5,360 nucleotides of DNA from Desulfofustis sp. (GTDB taxonomy: Bacteria; Desulfobacterota; Desulfobulbia; Desulfobulbales; Desulfocapsaceae). The stretch's first letter is position 1. The number at the start of each line of letters is the position of its first letter. The position numbers and the translations under genes were made by a program. The notes beneath the pieces are model-generated. The model saw only the letters and a program-made list of their open reading frames with translations, was not told the DNA's origin and did no database searches. Shown one piece after another: positions 1-5,360 of the stretch. Where the stretch lies: assembly GCA_030604345.1 (NCBI GenBank), contig JAUVWB010000141.1, positions 1 to 5,360 on the forward strand. The letters run 5' to 3'.

Positions 1-481
1 CCATGGCCTGACGGATTTCAGCGATGCGGCTGGTAACGCCGGTGGAGGTCTCGTTGTGAACGATGTTCACCGATTTGATCTTACGCTCGGTATCGGCCTT
101 CAACTTCTCCTCGACGATCTGCGGGTCGGCCCCGTGTCGCCAGTTGGTCGGCACAAAATCCACCTCGAGGCCGAACTTACGGGCCATGGTGCACCACAGG
201 GTGGCAAAATGGCCGGTTTCAAACATCAACACCTTGTCCCCGGGACTCAGCGTGTTGATCAACCCTGCTTCCCAGGCGCCGGTCCCCGAGGCCGGATAGA
301 TGATAACCGGACTGGACGTTTTAAAGATCCGTCGACACCCCAGCAAGACTTCCTCGGACAGCTTCTGGAACTCGGGACCCCGATGATCGATGGTCGGGTG
401 CCCGATGGCATGCAACACGCGATCGGGGACATTGGTCGGTCCGGGAATTTGCAGGAAATGACGTCCGCTGTGATAACTCAT
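1..481 (-). CDS. Class V aminotransferase, serine/alanine-glyoxylate aminotransferase family (N-terminal 160 residues, runs off the window)
   Basis: The reverse strand reads without a stop from an ATG at 481 to the window edge, giving 160 residues that begin MSYHSGRHFLQIPGPTNVPD. This is the N-terminal half of a PLP-dependent fold-type I class V aminotransferase; the family moves an amino group from serine or alanine to glyoxylate, giving glycine. Visible signatures are PGPTNVP (residues 13-19), TIDHRGPEF (30-38), the cofactor-phosphate loop ASGTG followed by W70 (64-70), GDKVLMFETGHF (81-92) and VHNETSTG (141-148). The PLP-binding lysine should lie near residue 200, off the window. The start is supported by AAGGAG (491-496) nine bases upstream. 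The gene follows the aconitase-family gene after an 86-base AT-rich spacer holding a terminator-like hairpin, so it may be transcribed separately. Family assignment is firm. The amino donor (serine, alanine or aspartate, as in BhcA-like relatives) cannot be fixed from this half. Confidence 0.93.
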   Translation of the reverse strand, partial: MSYHSGRHFLQIPGPTNVPDRVLHAIGHPTIDHRGPEFQKLSEEVLLGCRRIFKTSSPVIIYPASGTGAWEAGLINTLSPGDKVLMFETGHFATLWCTMARKFGLEVDFVPTNWRHGADPQIVEEKLKADTERKIKSVNIVHNETSTGVTSRIAEIRQAM

Positions 482-502
482 GATGCTTCGCTCCTTCGTT
501 GG

Positions 503-525
503 TAATAAGAATAATAATAATAATT
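503..525. repeat. AAT/ATT trinucleotide run in the AT-rich spacer
   Basis: The plus strand reads AAT AAG, then five AAT units, then TAA, so the minus strand carries a TTA/ATT run. It lies just upstream of the AAGGAG site of the aminotransferase gene and forms part of its probable 5' leader. It stands out because the flanking DNA is GC-rich. It could be an unstructured translation-enhancing leader, part of a promoter, or a slippage-prone tract. Nothing in the sequence decides between these. Confidence 0.6.
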
Positions 526-550
526 AAAAACAAAAGATCATCATCTTTTG
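526..550 (-). terminator. Weak terminator- or attenuator-like hairpin between the aconitase-family gene and the aminotransferase gene
   Basis: On the minus strand, arm CAAAAGAT, loop GATG and arm ATCTTTTG form a perfect 8-bp stem (531-550), followed at once by TTTTT (530-526) and AATT. The order stem then T-tract matches an intrinsic terminator for transcripts leaving the aconitase-family gene, whose stop is at 568. The stem is mostly A-T pairs, so it would be weak and may only reduce read-through. An upstream A6C block (566-560) could pair with G-T5 (531-526) as an alternative fold. No clear promoter was identified between it and the aminotransferase start. Confidence 0.4.
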
Positions 551-567
551 CACATCCATGTTTTTTC

Positions 568-1746
568 TCACCCGTGGTTCGGTGCGGTGATCCTGCCGGT
601 GACGGCCGACCAGGCAACGGTCAACGGCGAGGCCAGAAAGATCCGTGCCGCCGGCGAGCCGATGCGGCCCGGATTGGCGCGAATCGTCGTGGTGATGGCG
701 GTGTCGCCGCCGCCGAGCACGCCGAAGTGCCGGCCGGGACACGGACCGCAACCGGGCGGCAGGATAATGGCGCCGGCGTTGCGCAGGGCCACCGTCAGTT
801 TCAGCGACTCCATGGCCTCCAGCACATTTCGCGAGGCCGGGGTAATGAGGCAGGTGACCCGCTGGTGAACCCCGTTTCTGGCGAGAATGTCCGCCGCCGC
901 CTTGAAATCTTCGAGCCGGCCGGAAGAACAACTGCCGATCATCGCCACGTCGATCGTTTCCTCCGCCAGCCGCTCGGGTTCGGCAAACGACAAGGTGTCA
1001 CCGGGCAGGGCAACCAGTGGGCCGATCGCGGCCGCGTCGATGTCGATGTTTGCATGCGCCTGCTCACCCTGGGGCAAGACCAGTACCGTAGCCACGCCTC
1101 CTTCGGGGAGAAAATTGCAGATCGCCATCTTTTCGCTGATGGAGAGCCCATCGATGGTCGAACCGGTCAGCAACACCGCTCGCCCCCTGATCGCCTCCCC
1201 GTGATGGCGGATCACATACATGGCCAGATCACGAGCCATGACCCGCGAGGAGAGCGTTCCCCGCACGGTAATCACCAGGCTCTCGGGAACGCACAGCTCG
1301 TAAGAGCCGGTACCAATGACCGGAACCAGCCCCGCCGGCGACACGGAAAAGGCAATGGCGCCGAAGGCACCGGCGGTGGCCACATGCCCGTCGGCCCCGA
1401 CGATGATCATGCCCGGCCAGAGGGATTCCTCCTCGGCCACCACCTGATGCAGCACCCCTTCGCCGTTTTTGTAGAGCAGCGCCTGATGCTGGTCGGCGAA
1501 CCCGGCCAACTCCCGGTGAAATTCGCGGTCCGCCGCGGTCGGTGCGGGAAAGGCGTGATCCAGCGTAAACAGCAGGCGGGTGCAACCGGCGGGCCGGGTG
1601 CCGGTGGCCTGCAATTCTTTGAGGACCGCCGGTCCGGTGCCGTCATGGCCGAGGGCCAGATCAACCTTGATGGTGATCCGCTGCCCCGGATGCACCGTTT
1701 CGAGCCGGGCGGATTTCGCCAGTTGTCGATGGAAAAAGTCGCTCAT
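568..1746 (-). CDS. Divergent aconitase / 3-isopropylmalate dehydratase (LeuC/HacA-like) large subunit
   Basis: This 392-residue protein belongs to the aconitase superfamily, whose [4Fe-4S] enzymes dehydrate and rehydrate hydroxy-acids such as isopropylmalate, homocitrate or dimethylmalate. The order of blocks fits LeuC/HacA: HDGTGPAVL (34-42), LDH (62-64), GADGH (117-121), CVPESL (152-157), LTGSTIDGLSISEKMAICN (193-211), GSCSSGR (271-277), PPGCGPCPG (330-338) and PGRIGSP (359-365). All three expected cluster ligands are present: C273, C333 and C336. Oddities are GADGH where the family has DSH, SCSSGR where it has SCTNGR or SCTNSR, and TTIRANPGR where it has TTNRNF-GR. The stretch between residues 220 and 265 also looks shorter than usual, and the whole is somewhat below the roughly 420 residues of typical homologues. 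The ATG is the first possible start, because an in-frame TAA lies two codons upstream; no good Shine-Dalgarno is seen. A small (LeuD-like) subunit is normally needed and is not encoded here. Family is sure; substrate is unknown. Confidence 0.88.
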   Translation of the reverse strand: MSDFFHRQLAKSARLETVHPGQRITIKVDLALGHDGTGPAVLKELQATGTRPAGCTRLLFTLDHAFPAPTAADREFHRELAGFADQHQALLYKNGEGVLHQVVAEEESLWPGMIIVGADGHVATAGAFGAIAFSVSPAGLVPVIGTGSYELCVPESLVITVRGTLSSRVMARDLAMYVIRHHGEAIRGRAVLLTGSTIDGLSISEKMAICNFLPEGGVATVLVLPQGEQAHANIDIDAAAIGPLVALPGDTLSFAEPERLAEETIDVAMIGSCSSGRLEDFKAAADILARNGVHQRVTCLITPASRNVLEAMESLKLTVALRNAGAIILPPGCGPCPGRHFGVLGGGDTAITTTIRANPGRIGSPAARIFLASPLTVAWSAVTGRITAPNHG

Positions 1747-1823
1747 GTCTTACCCGAATCGGAATCGTCTCTGTTCCAACCTGAACGTCAAGATACTCGT
1801 ATCGACTCGCCTTCTTCCCGTGT
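1747..1823 (-). other. Spacer between dehydrogenase and aconitase-family genes
   Basis: This is the 77-base gap between the dehydrogenase stop and the aconitase-family start. On the minus strand it holds a short inverted repeat, GATAC-GA-GTATC (1792-1803), and a CGATTC direct repeat close to the start codon. It has no T-tract terminator, no convincing promoter and no strong Shine-Dalgarno. Its length alone does not argue against co-transcription. Confidence 0.4.
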
Positions 1824-2813
1824 TCATGGACGCACCAGCACCTTGACCGCATCCGGATCGTTGTTGGCCGTCTCCATCGCCCGGTCGATCTGCGCCAGGG
1901 GATAGGTGTGGGTGATCAGCGGCTTGATGTCCACCTGGCCGAGCAGGACCGGGCGCAGGGCCTGGGGTACCCAGATCCGGCGTTGCAGCACCCCGTGATG
2001 GACCAACCCGGTGTTCACCACCTGCAGGGAATTGTTGTGCCAGCGCGAGATGTTGATGGTTACGTCCTGGGTAATCCACGAATAGAAGACCAGTGTGCCG
2101 TTGTGTTTGACCGCGTCGTTGCAGAGTTGGACGGTGGCACCGGTACCGGCCACCTCGACCACCACATCGGCACCATGGCCGCCGGTCAGATCGAGGATAG
2201 CACTCAGCGGGTCGGTCTCGGAGCTGTTGATTCCCTCATCGAGACCAAGCTGCTTGGCGAGCTTCAGCTTTCCCTCCACCACATCGACACCGATCACCCG
2301 GTGTGCCCCCTTTTTTTTGGCCACCTGGGCGATCACCTGACCGGCAAACCCCATACCGATCACGGCCACCGTGTCACCCACCTGCACCTTGGAAGAGAGA
2401 CCGGAGAAGACGGCGCAGCCGATGGGTTCGCCAAGCGCCGCCACATCGGGATCGAGCCCGTCGGGCACCGACTCCAGGTCATCCTCGCCGGCTAGAAAAT
2501 AGTCGCTGTAGGTCTCCACCCAGCCAAAGGCGATGACTCGGTCGCCGGGCTGAAAAAGACGCACGTTGGCGCCCACCTCAACCACGGTACCGCCGGCCTC
2601 GTGACCGAAAAAGTAGGGATAAGCAAACGGGGTGCGCATCTCGGTATGCAGCCCGCCGGCCGGCGGGATGATGCCGTTGTAGAGGTTCTTATCCTGGCCG
2701 CAGATGCCGCAGGCGTGGGTCTTGACCAGAATCTGATCCGGGCCGGGAATGAGTTCCCGACGCCGCACTTCAATCGCCCTCACTCCGGTGAGGCAGGCAC
2801 TGTTGACGATCAT
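1824..2813 (-). CDS. Zinc-dependent medium-chain alcohol/polyol dehydrogenase (MDR superfamily)
   Basis: A 329-residue NAD(P)-dependent dehydrogenase that should interconvert a secondary alcohol and a ketone in the cytoplasm. The N-terminal GroES-like domain carries the catalytic zinc motif HACGICGQD (residues 33-41, with C35), GHEAGG (70-75, with H71) and GEPIGC (128-133, with E129); the E-P pair is typical of the sorbitol/threonine dehydrogenase branch. The Rossmann domain follows, with GMGFAG (153-158) and D177 at the end of the second strand, which suggests NAD rather than NADP. The four-cysteine structural zinc lobe expected around residues 95-112 is absent: the segment after GDRVIAFG has no cysteine. 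TGAGGAG (2830-2824) ends ten bases before the ATG and supports the start. The gene lies 51 bases after the permease gene, so it is probably co-transcribed with the transporter and may act on the imported compound. An A8-G5 run lies within codons 166-169. Family is confident; substrate is not predictable. Confidence 0.92.
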   Translation of the reverse strand: MIVNSACLTGVRAIEVRRRELIPGPDQILVKTHACGICGQDKNLYNGIIPPAGGLHTEMRTPFAYPYFFGHEAGGTVVEVGANVRLFQPGDRVIAFGWVETYSDYFLAGEDDLESVPDGLDPDVAALGEPIGCAVFSGLSSKVQVGDTVAVIGMGFAGQVIAQVAKKKGAHRVIGVDVVEGKLKLAKQLGLDEGINSSETDPLSAILDLTGGHGADVVVEVAGTGATVQLCNDAVKHNGTLVFYSWITQDVTINISRWHNNSLQVVNTGLVHHGVLQRRIWVPQALRPVLLGQVDIKPLITHTYPLAQIDRAMETANNDPDAVKVLVRP

Positions 2814-2864
2814 CTTTGCTTTTCTCCTCAGACCTTGATGTGACTTTTCCGCATGTCCTGTGCC

Positions 2865-4379
2865 CTATTTGACCTCAGGCCGCTGCATTTCACCGGCCAG
2901 GACGTTGGGCTTATGGCGAAACCGGCTGTACAGCGTCCACACCAGGGTCAGCAGGGCAACCGCCAGGATGGTGCCGGCGATCGGCCGGGACAAGAAGGCC
3001 AGCAGATTGTAGTCTTCCATACGCATGCCGCGCCGCAGGGATTCCTCGGCCAGCCCGCCGAGCACCAGGGCGATGATCAACGGGGCCACGGAGTAGTCGT
3101 ACTTCTTCATCACGTAGCCGAGCAGACCGAAGGCGAACATGATCCACACATCGGACATGGAGTTGGCGATGCCGAAGGCTCCGACGGTGGCAAAGACAAA
3201 GATGCACGGCCCGAGGATCGAGTAGCGGAGCTTGCGGAAGTTGGAGAACAGCTTGGCCACGATGATGCCGGAGAAGAACATGAAGACATTGGCTACGTAC
3301 ATGGCCAGGAAGATCGAATACATCAGATCCGGCTGGTTGAGAAAGAGCATCGGGCCGGGCTGCAGACCATGCACCATGAACCCGCCGATGATGACCGCGG
3401 TGGTGGCGCTCCCGGGGATGCCAAGCGTCAGCAGCGGCACCATGGCGCCGCCGGTGGCCGCGTTGTTGGCGGTCTCCGGGGCAGCGATGCCGTCCGGGAT
3501 GCCGGTGCCGAATTTCTCCGGGTGTTTGGACCAGCGCACCGCTTCCGAATAGCCGATAAAAGACGCCGTCGTGGCGCCAACGCCGGGCAGGATGCCGATC
3601 AGCGTGCCGAGCACGGCGGAGCGCAGCACGTTCCACTTGAGCTTGAGCATCTCGGCCAGGGACGGCATTTGCGTGGAGACCTTCACATCCCCCTCGCCGC
3701 CGATCGAGGAGCCGCTCTCGGCGGTGAGCAGGATCTCACCGACGGCAAAGGCGCCGATCAGGGCGACGATGAAGTTGACCCCGCCGATCAGCCCGCTCCA
3801 GCCGAAGGTAAACCGCTCCAGACCAGACATGGGATCGATGCCGATGGTGGCGATGAGCAGGCCGATAAAGCCGATGAGAAAGGCCTTGGTCATCTTGTTG
3901 CCGCCCAGCGTGGCGATCAGGGTCAGGGCGGCAAAGGCCAGAGCGAAGTACTCCGGCTCGGAGAAGGTCAGCGCCACCTCGGCCAGCAGCGGCGAGATCA
4001 GGTTCATCACCGCGACGCTGAACAGCCCGCCGATGGTGCTGCACATGATGGCGATGCCGAGTGCCTTGCCGGCCTTGCCGGCCTTGGCCATCGGATAACC
4101 GTCGAAACCGGTGACCGAGGCCTCGGGTGAGCCGGGCACGTTGAACAGGATGGCCGAGATCGAACCGCCGAACGTCCCACCACAGTAGACCGCAGAAAGC
4201 AGCAGCAAGCCTGAGGTGGCGTCCATCGCATAGGTGAAGGGGATGAGCAAGGCGGTGCCCATCGTCGAGTTGAGCCCGGGAATGGCCCCAAGCATGACCC
4301 CCATCATGACCCCGGCGAAAATGAAGAGCAGGGCCATCGGGTCGAACACATTTCCAAACGCTGTCATCCAGATTTCCAT
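2865..4379 (-). CDS. tctA: Tripartite tricarboxylate transporter, large permease subunit (TctA family)
   Basis: This 504-residue, very hydrophobic protein has the normal length of a TctA permease, the subunit that forms the ion-driven translocation path in the inner membrane. Two related halves are visible. The first has GAIPGLNSTMG (31-41) and YCGGTFGGSISAILFNVPG (65-83); the second has ILPGVGATTASF (263-274) and PETANNAATGGAMVPL (301-316) followed by LTLGIPGSATTAV (317-329). A hydrophilic loop at about 219-245 separates the halves. The start ATG is supported by AAAGGAG (4394-4388) eight bases upstream, and the gene begins 21 bases after the tctB-like stop, giving the usual binding protein, TctB, TctA order. 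The protein ends in a short charged tail after WTLYSRFRHK. Characterised members carry citrate, tartrate, other carboxylates or unrelated small molecules, so the family name does not fix the substrate. The codons around 4063-4089 contain a small tandem repeat, AKAGKAGKA. Confidence 0.96.
   Translation of the reverse strand: MEIWMTAFGNVFDPMALLFIFAGVMMGVMLGAIPGLNSTMGTALLIPFTYAMDATSGLLLLSAVYCGGTFGGSISAILFNVPGSPEASVTGFDGYPMAKAGKAGKALGIAIMCSTIGGLFSVAVMNLISPLLAEVALTFSEPEYFALAFAALTLIATLGGNKMTKAFLIGFIGLLIATIGIDPMSGLERFTFGWSGLIGGVNFIVALIGAFAVGEILLTAESGSSIGGEGDVKVSTQMPSLAEMLKLKWNVLRSAVLGTLIGILPGVGATTASFIGYSEAVRWSKHPEKFGTGIPDGIAAPETANNAATGGAMVPLLTLGIPGSATTAVIIGGFMVHGLQPGPMLFLNQPDLMYSIFLAMYVANVFMFFSGIIVAKLFSNFRKLRYSILGPCIFVFATVGAFGIANSMSDVWIMFAFGLLGYVMKKYDYSVAPLIIALVLGGLAEESLRRGMRMEDYNLLAFLSRPIAGTILAVALLTLVWTLYSRFRHKPNVLAGEMQRPEVK
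4063..4089 (-). repeat. Three tandem 9-base units inside the permease gene
   Basis: The plus strand shows GCCTTGCCG twice in tandem (4063-4080), then an imperfect third copy, GCCTTGGCC (4081-4089). On the coding strand this gives the residues AKAGKAGKA in the loop after GFDGYPM. This loop is normally basic and small-residue-rich in TctA proteins, so the repeat is probably a by-product of coding GKAGKA with preferred codons. Confidence 0.5.
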
Positions 4380-4400
4380 GGTAGTCGCTCCTTTGACCGA

Positions 4401-4904
4401 TCAATACAGCAGGTGGCTGATGGACAGAAAGATCCCCACGCCGCGCGGCAAGGGAACGTACATGGCCTTGGTGAAAATGAGGACGATGCCGATGGTCAGC
4501 ACGAACGGAATGGTGAAGATCCACACCTTGCTCCGCTCACCGAGCAGGTACATGAAGGCGATCATCATGAACGGCGTCAATACCAGGAATCCCACGAAGG
4601 GCAGCAACACCAGATAGCCGGTGATCAGGGACACGGCGGCAATAAACCGAACCTTTTCGGCGGTGAAGGTGATTTTCTGCACCGCTGGAATCGTTCCCTG
4701 CAAGACCCCTTTGATCGAGAAAAAGGCCACCATGACGCTGAGCACCATGATCGAGACCAGCACGAACTTGGGCCAGTAGGCGGGACCGAGTTGCCCGTAA
4801 ACGTCCCCTGAATCGAGCGCCTTGATCTCGACATAGAGATACAGCGCCGCACAGAACACAATAGCGCTGATGATCACATCTGCTTTCAACAATGATCTGA
4901 ACAC
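4401..4904 (-). CDS. tctB: Tripartite tricarboxylate transporter, small membrane subunit (TctB family)
   Basis: A 167-residue membrane protein of the size and layout of TctB, the poorly conserved subunit that partners the TctA permease. Likely membrane segments are at about residues 9-25, 46-63, 86-105, 107-121 and 128-146. A GPAYWPKFVL segment (40-49) matches the usual glycine/proline-rich block before the second helix, and VPLPRGVG (150-157) is the typical C-terminal motif. The GTG at 4904 is chosen as start because AAAGGAG ends six bases before it. The in-frame ATG at 4922 lies upstream of that ribosome binding site and would place the site inside the coding region. The gene sits between the binding protein and the permease, 21 bases before the latter. 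The preceding 137-base spacer contains two GC-rich inverted repeats. Identity rests on both sequence pattern and position. Confidence 0.92.
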   Translation of the reverse strand: MFRSLLKADVIISAIVFCAALYLYVEIKALDSGDVYGQLGPAYWPKFVLVSIMVLSVMVAFFSIKGVLQGTIPAVQKITFTAEKVRFIAAVSLITGYLVLLPFVGFLVLTPFMMIAFMYLLGERSKVWIFTIPFVLTIGIVLIFTKAMYVPLPRGVGIFLSISHLLY

Positions 4905-4910
4905 AGACCG

Positions 4911-4917
4911 CTCCTTT
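4911..4917 (-). promoter_or_regulatory. Ribosome binding site that fixes the GTG start of the tctB-like gene
   Basis: The minus strand reads AAAGGAG, a six-base spacer, then GTG at 4904-4902. This is a near-consensus Shine-Dalgarno at ideal distance. It rules against the ATG 18 bases further upstream at 4922, which overlaps this site and has no comparable motif of its own. Confidence 0.75.
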
Positions 4918-4937
4918 CTCATGAGATGGACAGAAGC

Positions 4938-4974
4938 CGCCGCCGGCCACAAGACCGACCACGAACCGGCGGCG
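4938..4974 (-). repeat. Inverted repeat upstream of the tctB-like ribosome binding site
   Basis: The arms CGCCGCCGG (plus strand 4938-4946) and CCGGCGGCG (4966-4974) are perfect 9-base complements around a 19-base loop. Transcribed leftward, the RNA stem would end 20 bases before the AAAGGAG site. It may help to insulate or tune translation of the membrane subunits. It could equally be chance in GC-rich DNA. Confidence 0.4.
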
Positions 4975-5006
4975 CATAGTGCGATAAACCGTTCCGAACC
5001 TGATCG

Positions 5007-5028
5007 GGGCGGAGCAGATGCTCCGCCC
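5007..5028 (-). repeat. Perfect stem-loop 3' of the binding-protein gene
   Basis: The arms GGGCGGAGCA (5007-5016) and TGCTCCGCCC (5019-5028) are perfect 10-base complements with two bases between, so the real fold is probably a 9-bp stem with a 4-base loop. It begins 13 bases after the tctC-like stop codon. There is no T-tract on the leftward side, so a classical intrinsic terminator is unlikely. A GC-rich stem here is typical of a 3'-end stabiliser that keeps the binding-protein mRNA more abundant than the mRNA of the downstream membrane genes. Confidence 0.6.
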
Positions 5029-5041
5029 GTTGGTGTGGCAG

Positions 5042-5360
5042 TTACTTCACATAGCCGAGCTGGGTCAGGACGTCCTTGGTGGCCTGATATTCCTCATCCC
5101 AGTACTTACCGAATTCAACCGGGCCTTTCCAGCCGGGCCGTTGATCGAGCAGGGAGGTCGCCTGGTACTCGACGAACATCGGGTCCTGGGCGGCTTTTTC
5201 CAGTACACCGGCCAGATAATCGATGATCGGCTGCGGGGTGCCCTTCTTGACCGCCAGACCACGCCAGCGGCCGGTGGTGATGTTGATACCCAGTTCCACC
5301 GAGCAGGGGACGTCGGGGAATTTATCCAAACGCTTGTCGTTGAAGACGATGATCGGCTTC
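5042..5360 (-). CDS. tctC: Tripartite tricarboxylate transporter, periplasmic solute-binding protein (TctC/Bug family), C-terminal 105 residues
   Basis: The open frame enters from the right edge and ends with TAA at 5042. The visible 105 residues begin KPIIVFNDKRLDKFPDVPCS and end TQLGYVK. The pattern FPDVPxxxELG, then W-R-G-L-A-V with K-G-T-P-Q-P-I-I, then an amphipathic helix with DPMFVEY, is the standard C-terminal lobe of TctC/Bug periplasmic binding proteins. These capture a small acid and hand it to the TctA/TctB membrane complex. The signal peptide and the ligand-contacting loops of the first lobe lie off the window, so substrate cannot be judged. It is followed by a strong stem-loop and the tctB-like gene, the canonical TTT operon order. 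Confidence 0.92.
   Translation of the reverse strand, partial: KPIIVFNDKRLDKFPDVPCSVELGINITTGRWRGLAVKKGTPQPIIDYLAGVLEKAAQDPMFVEYQATSLLDQRPGWKGPVEFGKYWDEEYQATKDVLTQLGYVK

Noticed and set aside
321..617. Minus-strand reading frame of 98 codons spanning the AT-rich spacer
   Set aside because: It overlaps both the end of the aconitase-family gene and the start of the aminotransferase in another frame, and the isoleucine run is just the ATT repeat translated.
1792..1803. Short inverted repeat GATAC-GA-GTATC as an operator
   Set aside because: Five-base arms are expected by chance and no promoter was found next to it.
499..1905. Long plus-strand reading frame of 468 codons
   Set aside because: It lies opposite the aconitase-family gene, is rich in Gly, Arg, Gln and His without any recognisable domain, and is explained by codon bias of the real minus-strand gene.
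1908..2495. Plus-strand reading frame of 195 codons
   Set aside because: Antisense shadow of the MDR dehydrogenase, whose own translation has all catalytic motifs.
2853..4130. Long plus-strand reading frame of 425 codons
   Set aside because: Antisense to the permease gene; low-complexity D/G/H/Q-rich translation, no family features and no plausible ribosome binding site.
4905..4952. Longer N-terminus for the tctB-like protein starting upstream of 4904
   Set aside because: It would place the strong AAAGGAG site inside the gene, and the added residues do not resemble a TctB N-terminus.

Overview
All six supportable genes lie on the minus strand, in transcription order: tctC-like (3' end only), tctB-like, tctA-like, a zinc-dependent medium-chain dehydrogenase, a LeuC/aconitase-family large subunit, and a class V serine/alanine-glyoxylate aminotransferase (5' part only). 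The spacers are about 137, 21, 51, 77 and 86 bases, which suits a single catabolic operon, perhaps with an internal regulatory break before the last gene. The DNA is GC-rich by eye, with strong AAGGAG-type ribosome binding sites. Protein families and gene style suggest a proteobacterium or a desulfobacterium-like lineage. The window alone cannot decide between these.

Right part (about 2865-5360): a tripartite tricarboxylate transporter (TTT family), made of a periplasmic binding protein, a small membrane subunit and a large permease. A perfect 10-bp inverted repeat without a U-tract follows the binding-protein gene and may set its mRNA level above that of the membrane genes. Middle (568-2813): two enzymes. 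One is a sorbitol/threonine-dehydrogenase-like MDR enzyme that has kept the catalytic zinc site but lost the structural zinc lobe. The other is a divergent LeuC/homoaconitase-like large subunit with all three Fe-S cysteines but altered substrate-binding motifs; no small subunit gene is visible. Left part (1-567): an AT-rich spacer with a terminator-like hairpin and an ATT triplet run, then the first 160 codons of a glyoxylate-linked aminotransferase.

Read together, the genes suggest uptake of a hydroxylated or branched carboxylic acid, followed by oxidation, dehydration or isomerisation, and transamination probably using glyoxylate. The substrate cannot be named from sequence. The divergent aconitase-family enzyme beside a TTT transporter, an MDR dehydrogenase and a glyoxylate aminotransferase is the best candidate for an undescribed pathway here. 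No RNA genes, mobile elements, CRISPR arrays or origins were seen. The long plus-strand reading frames are antisense shadows of the genes described.
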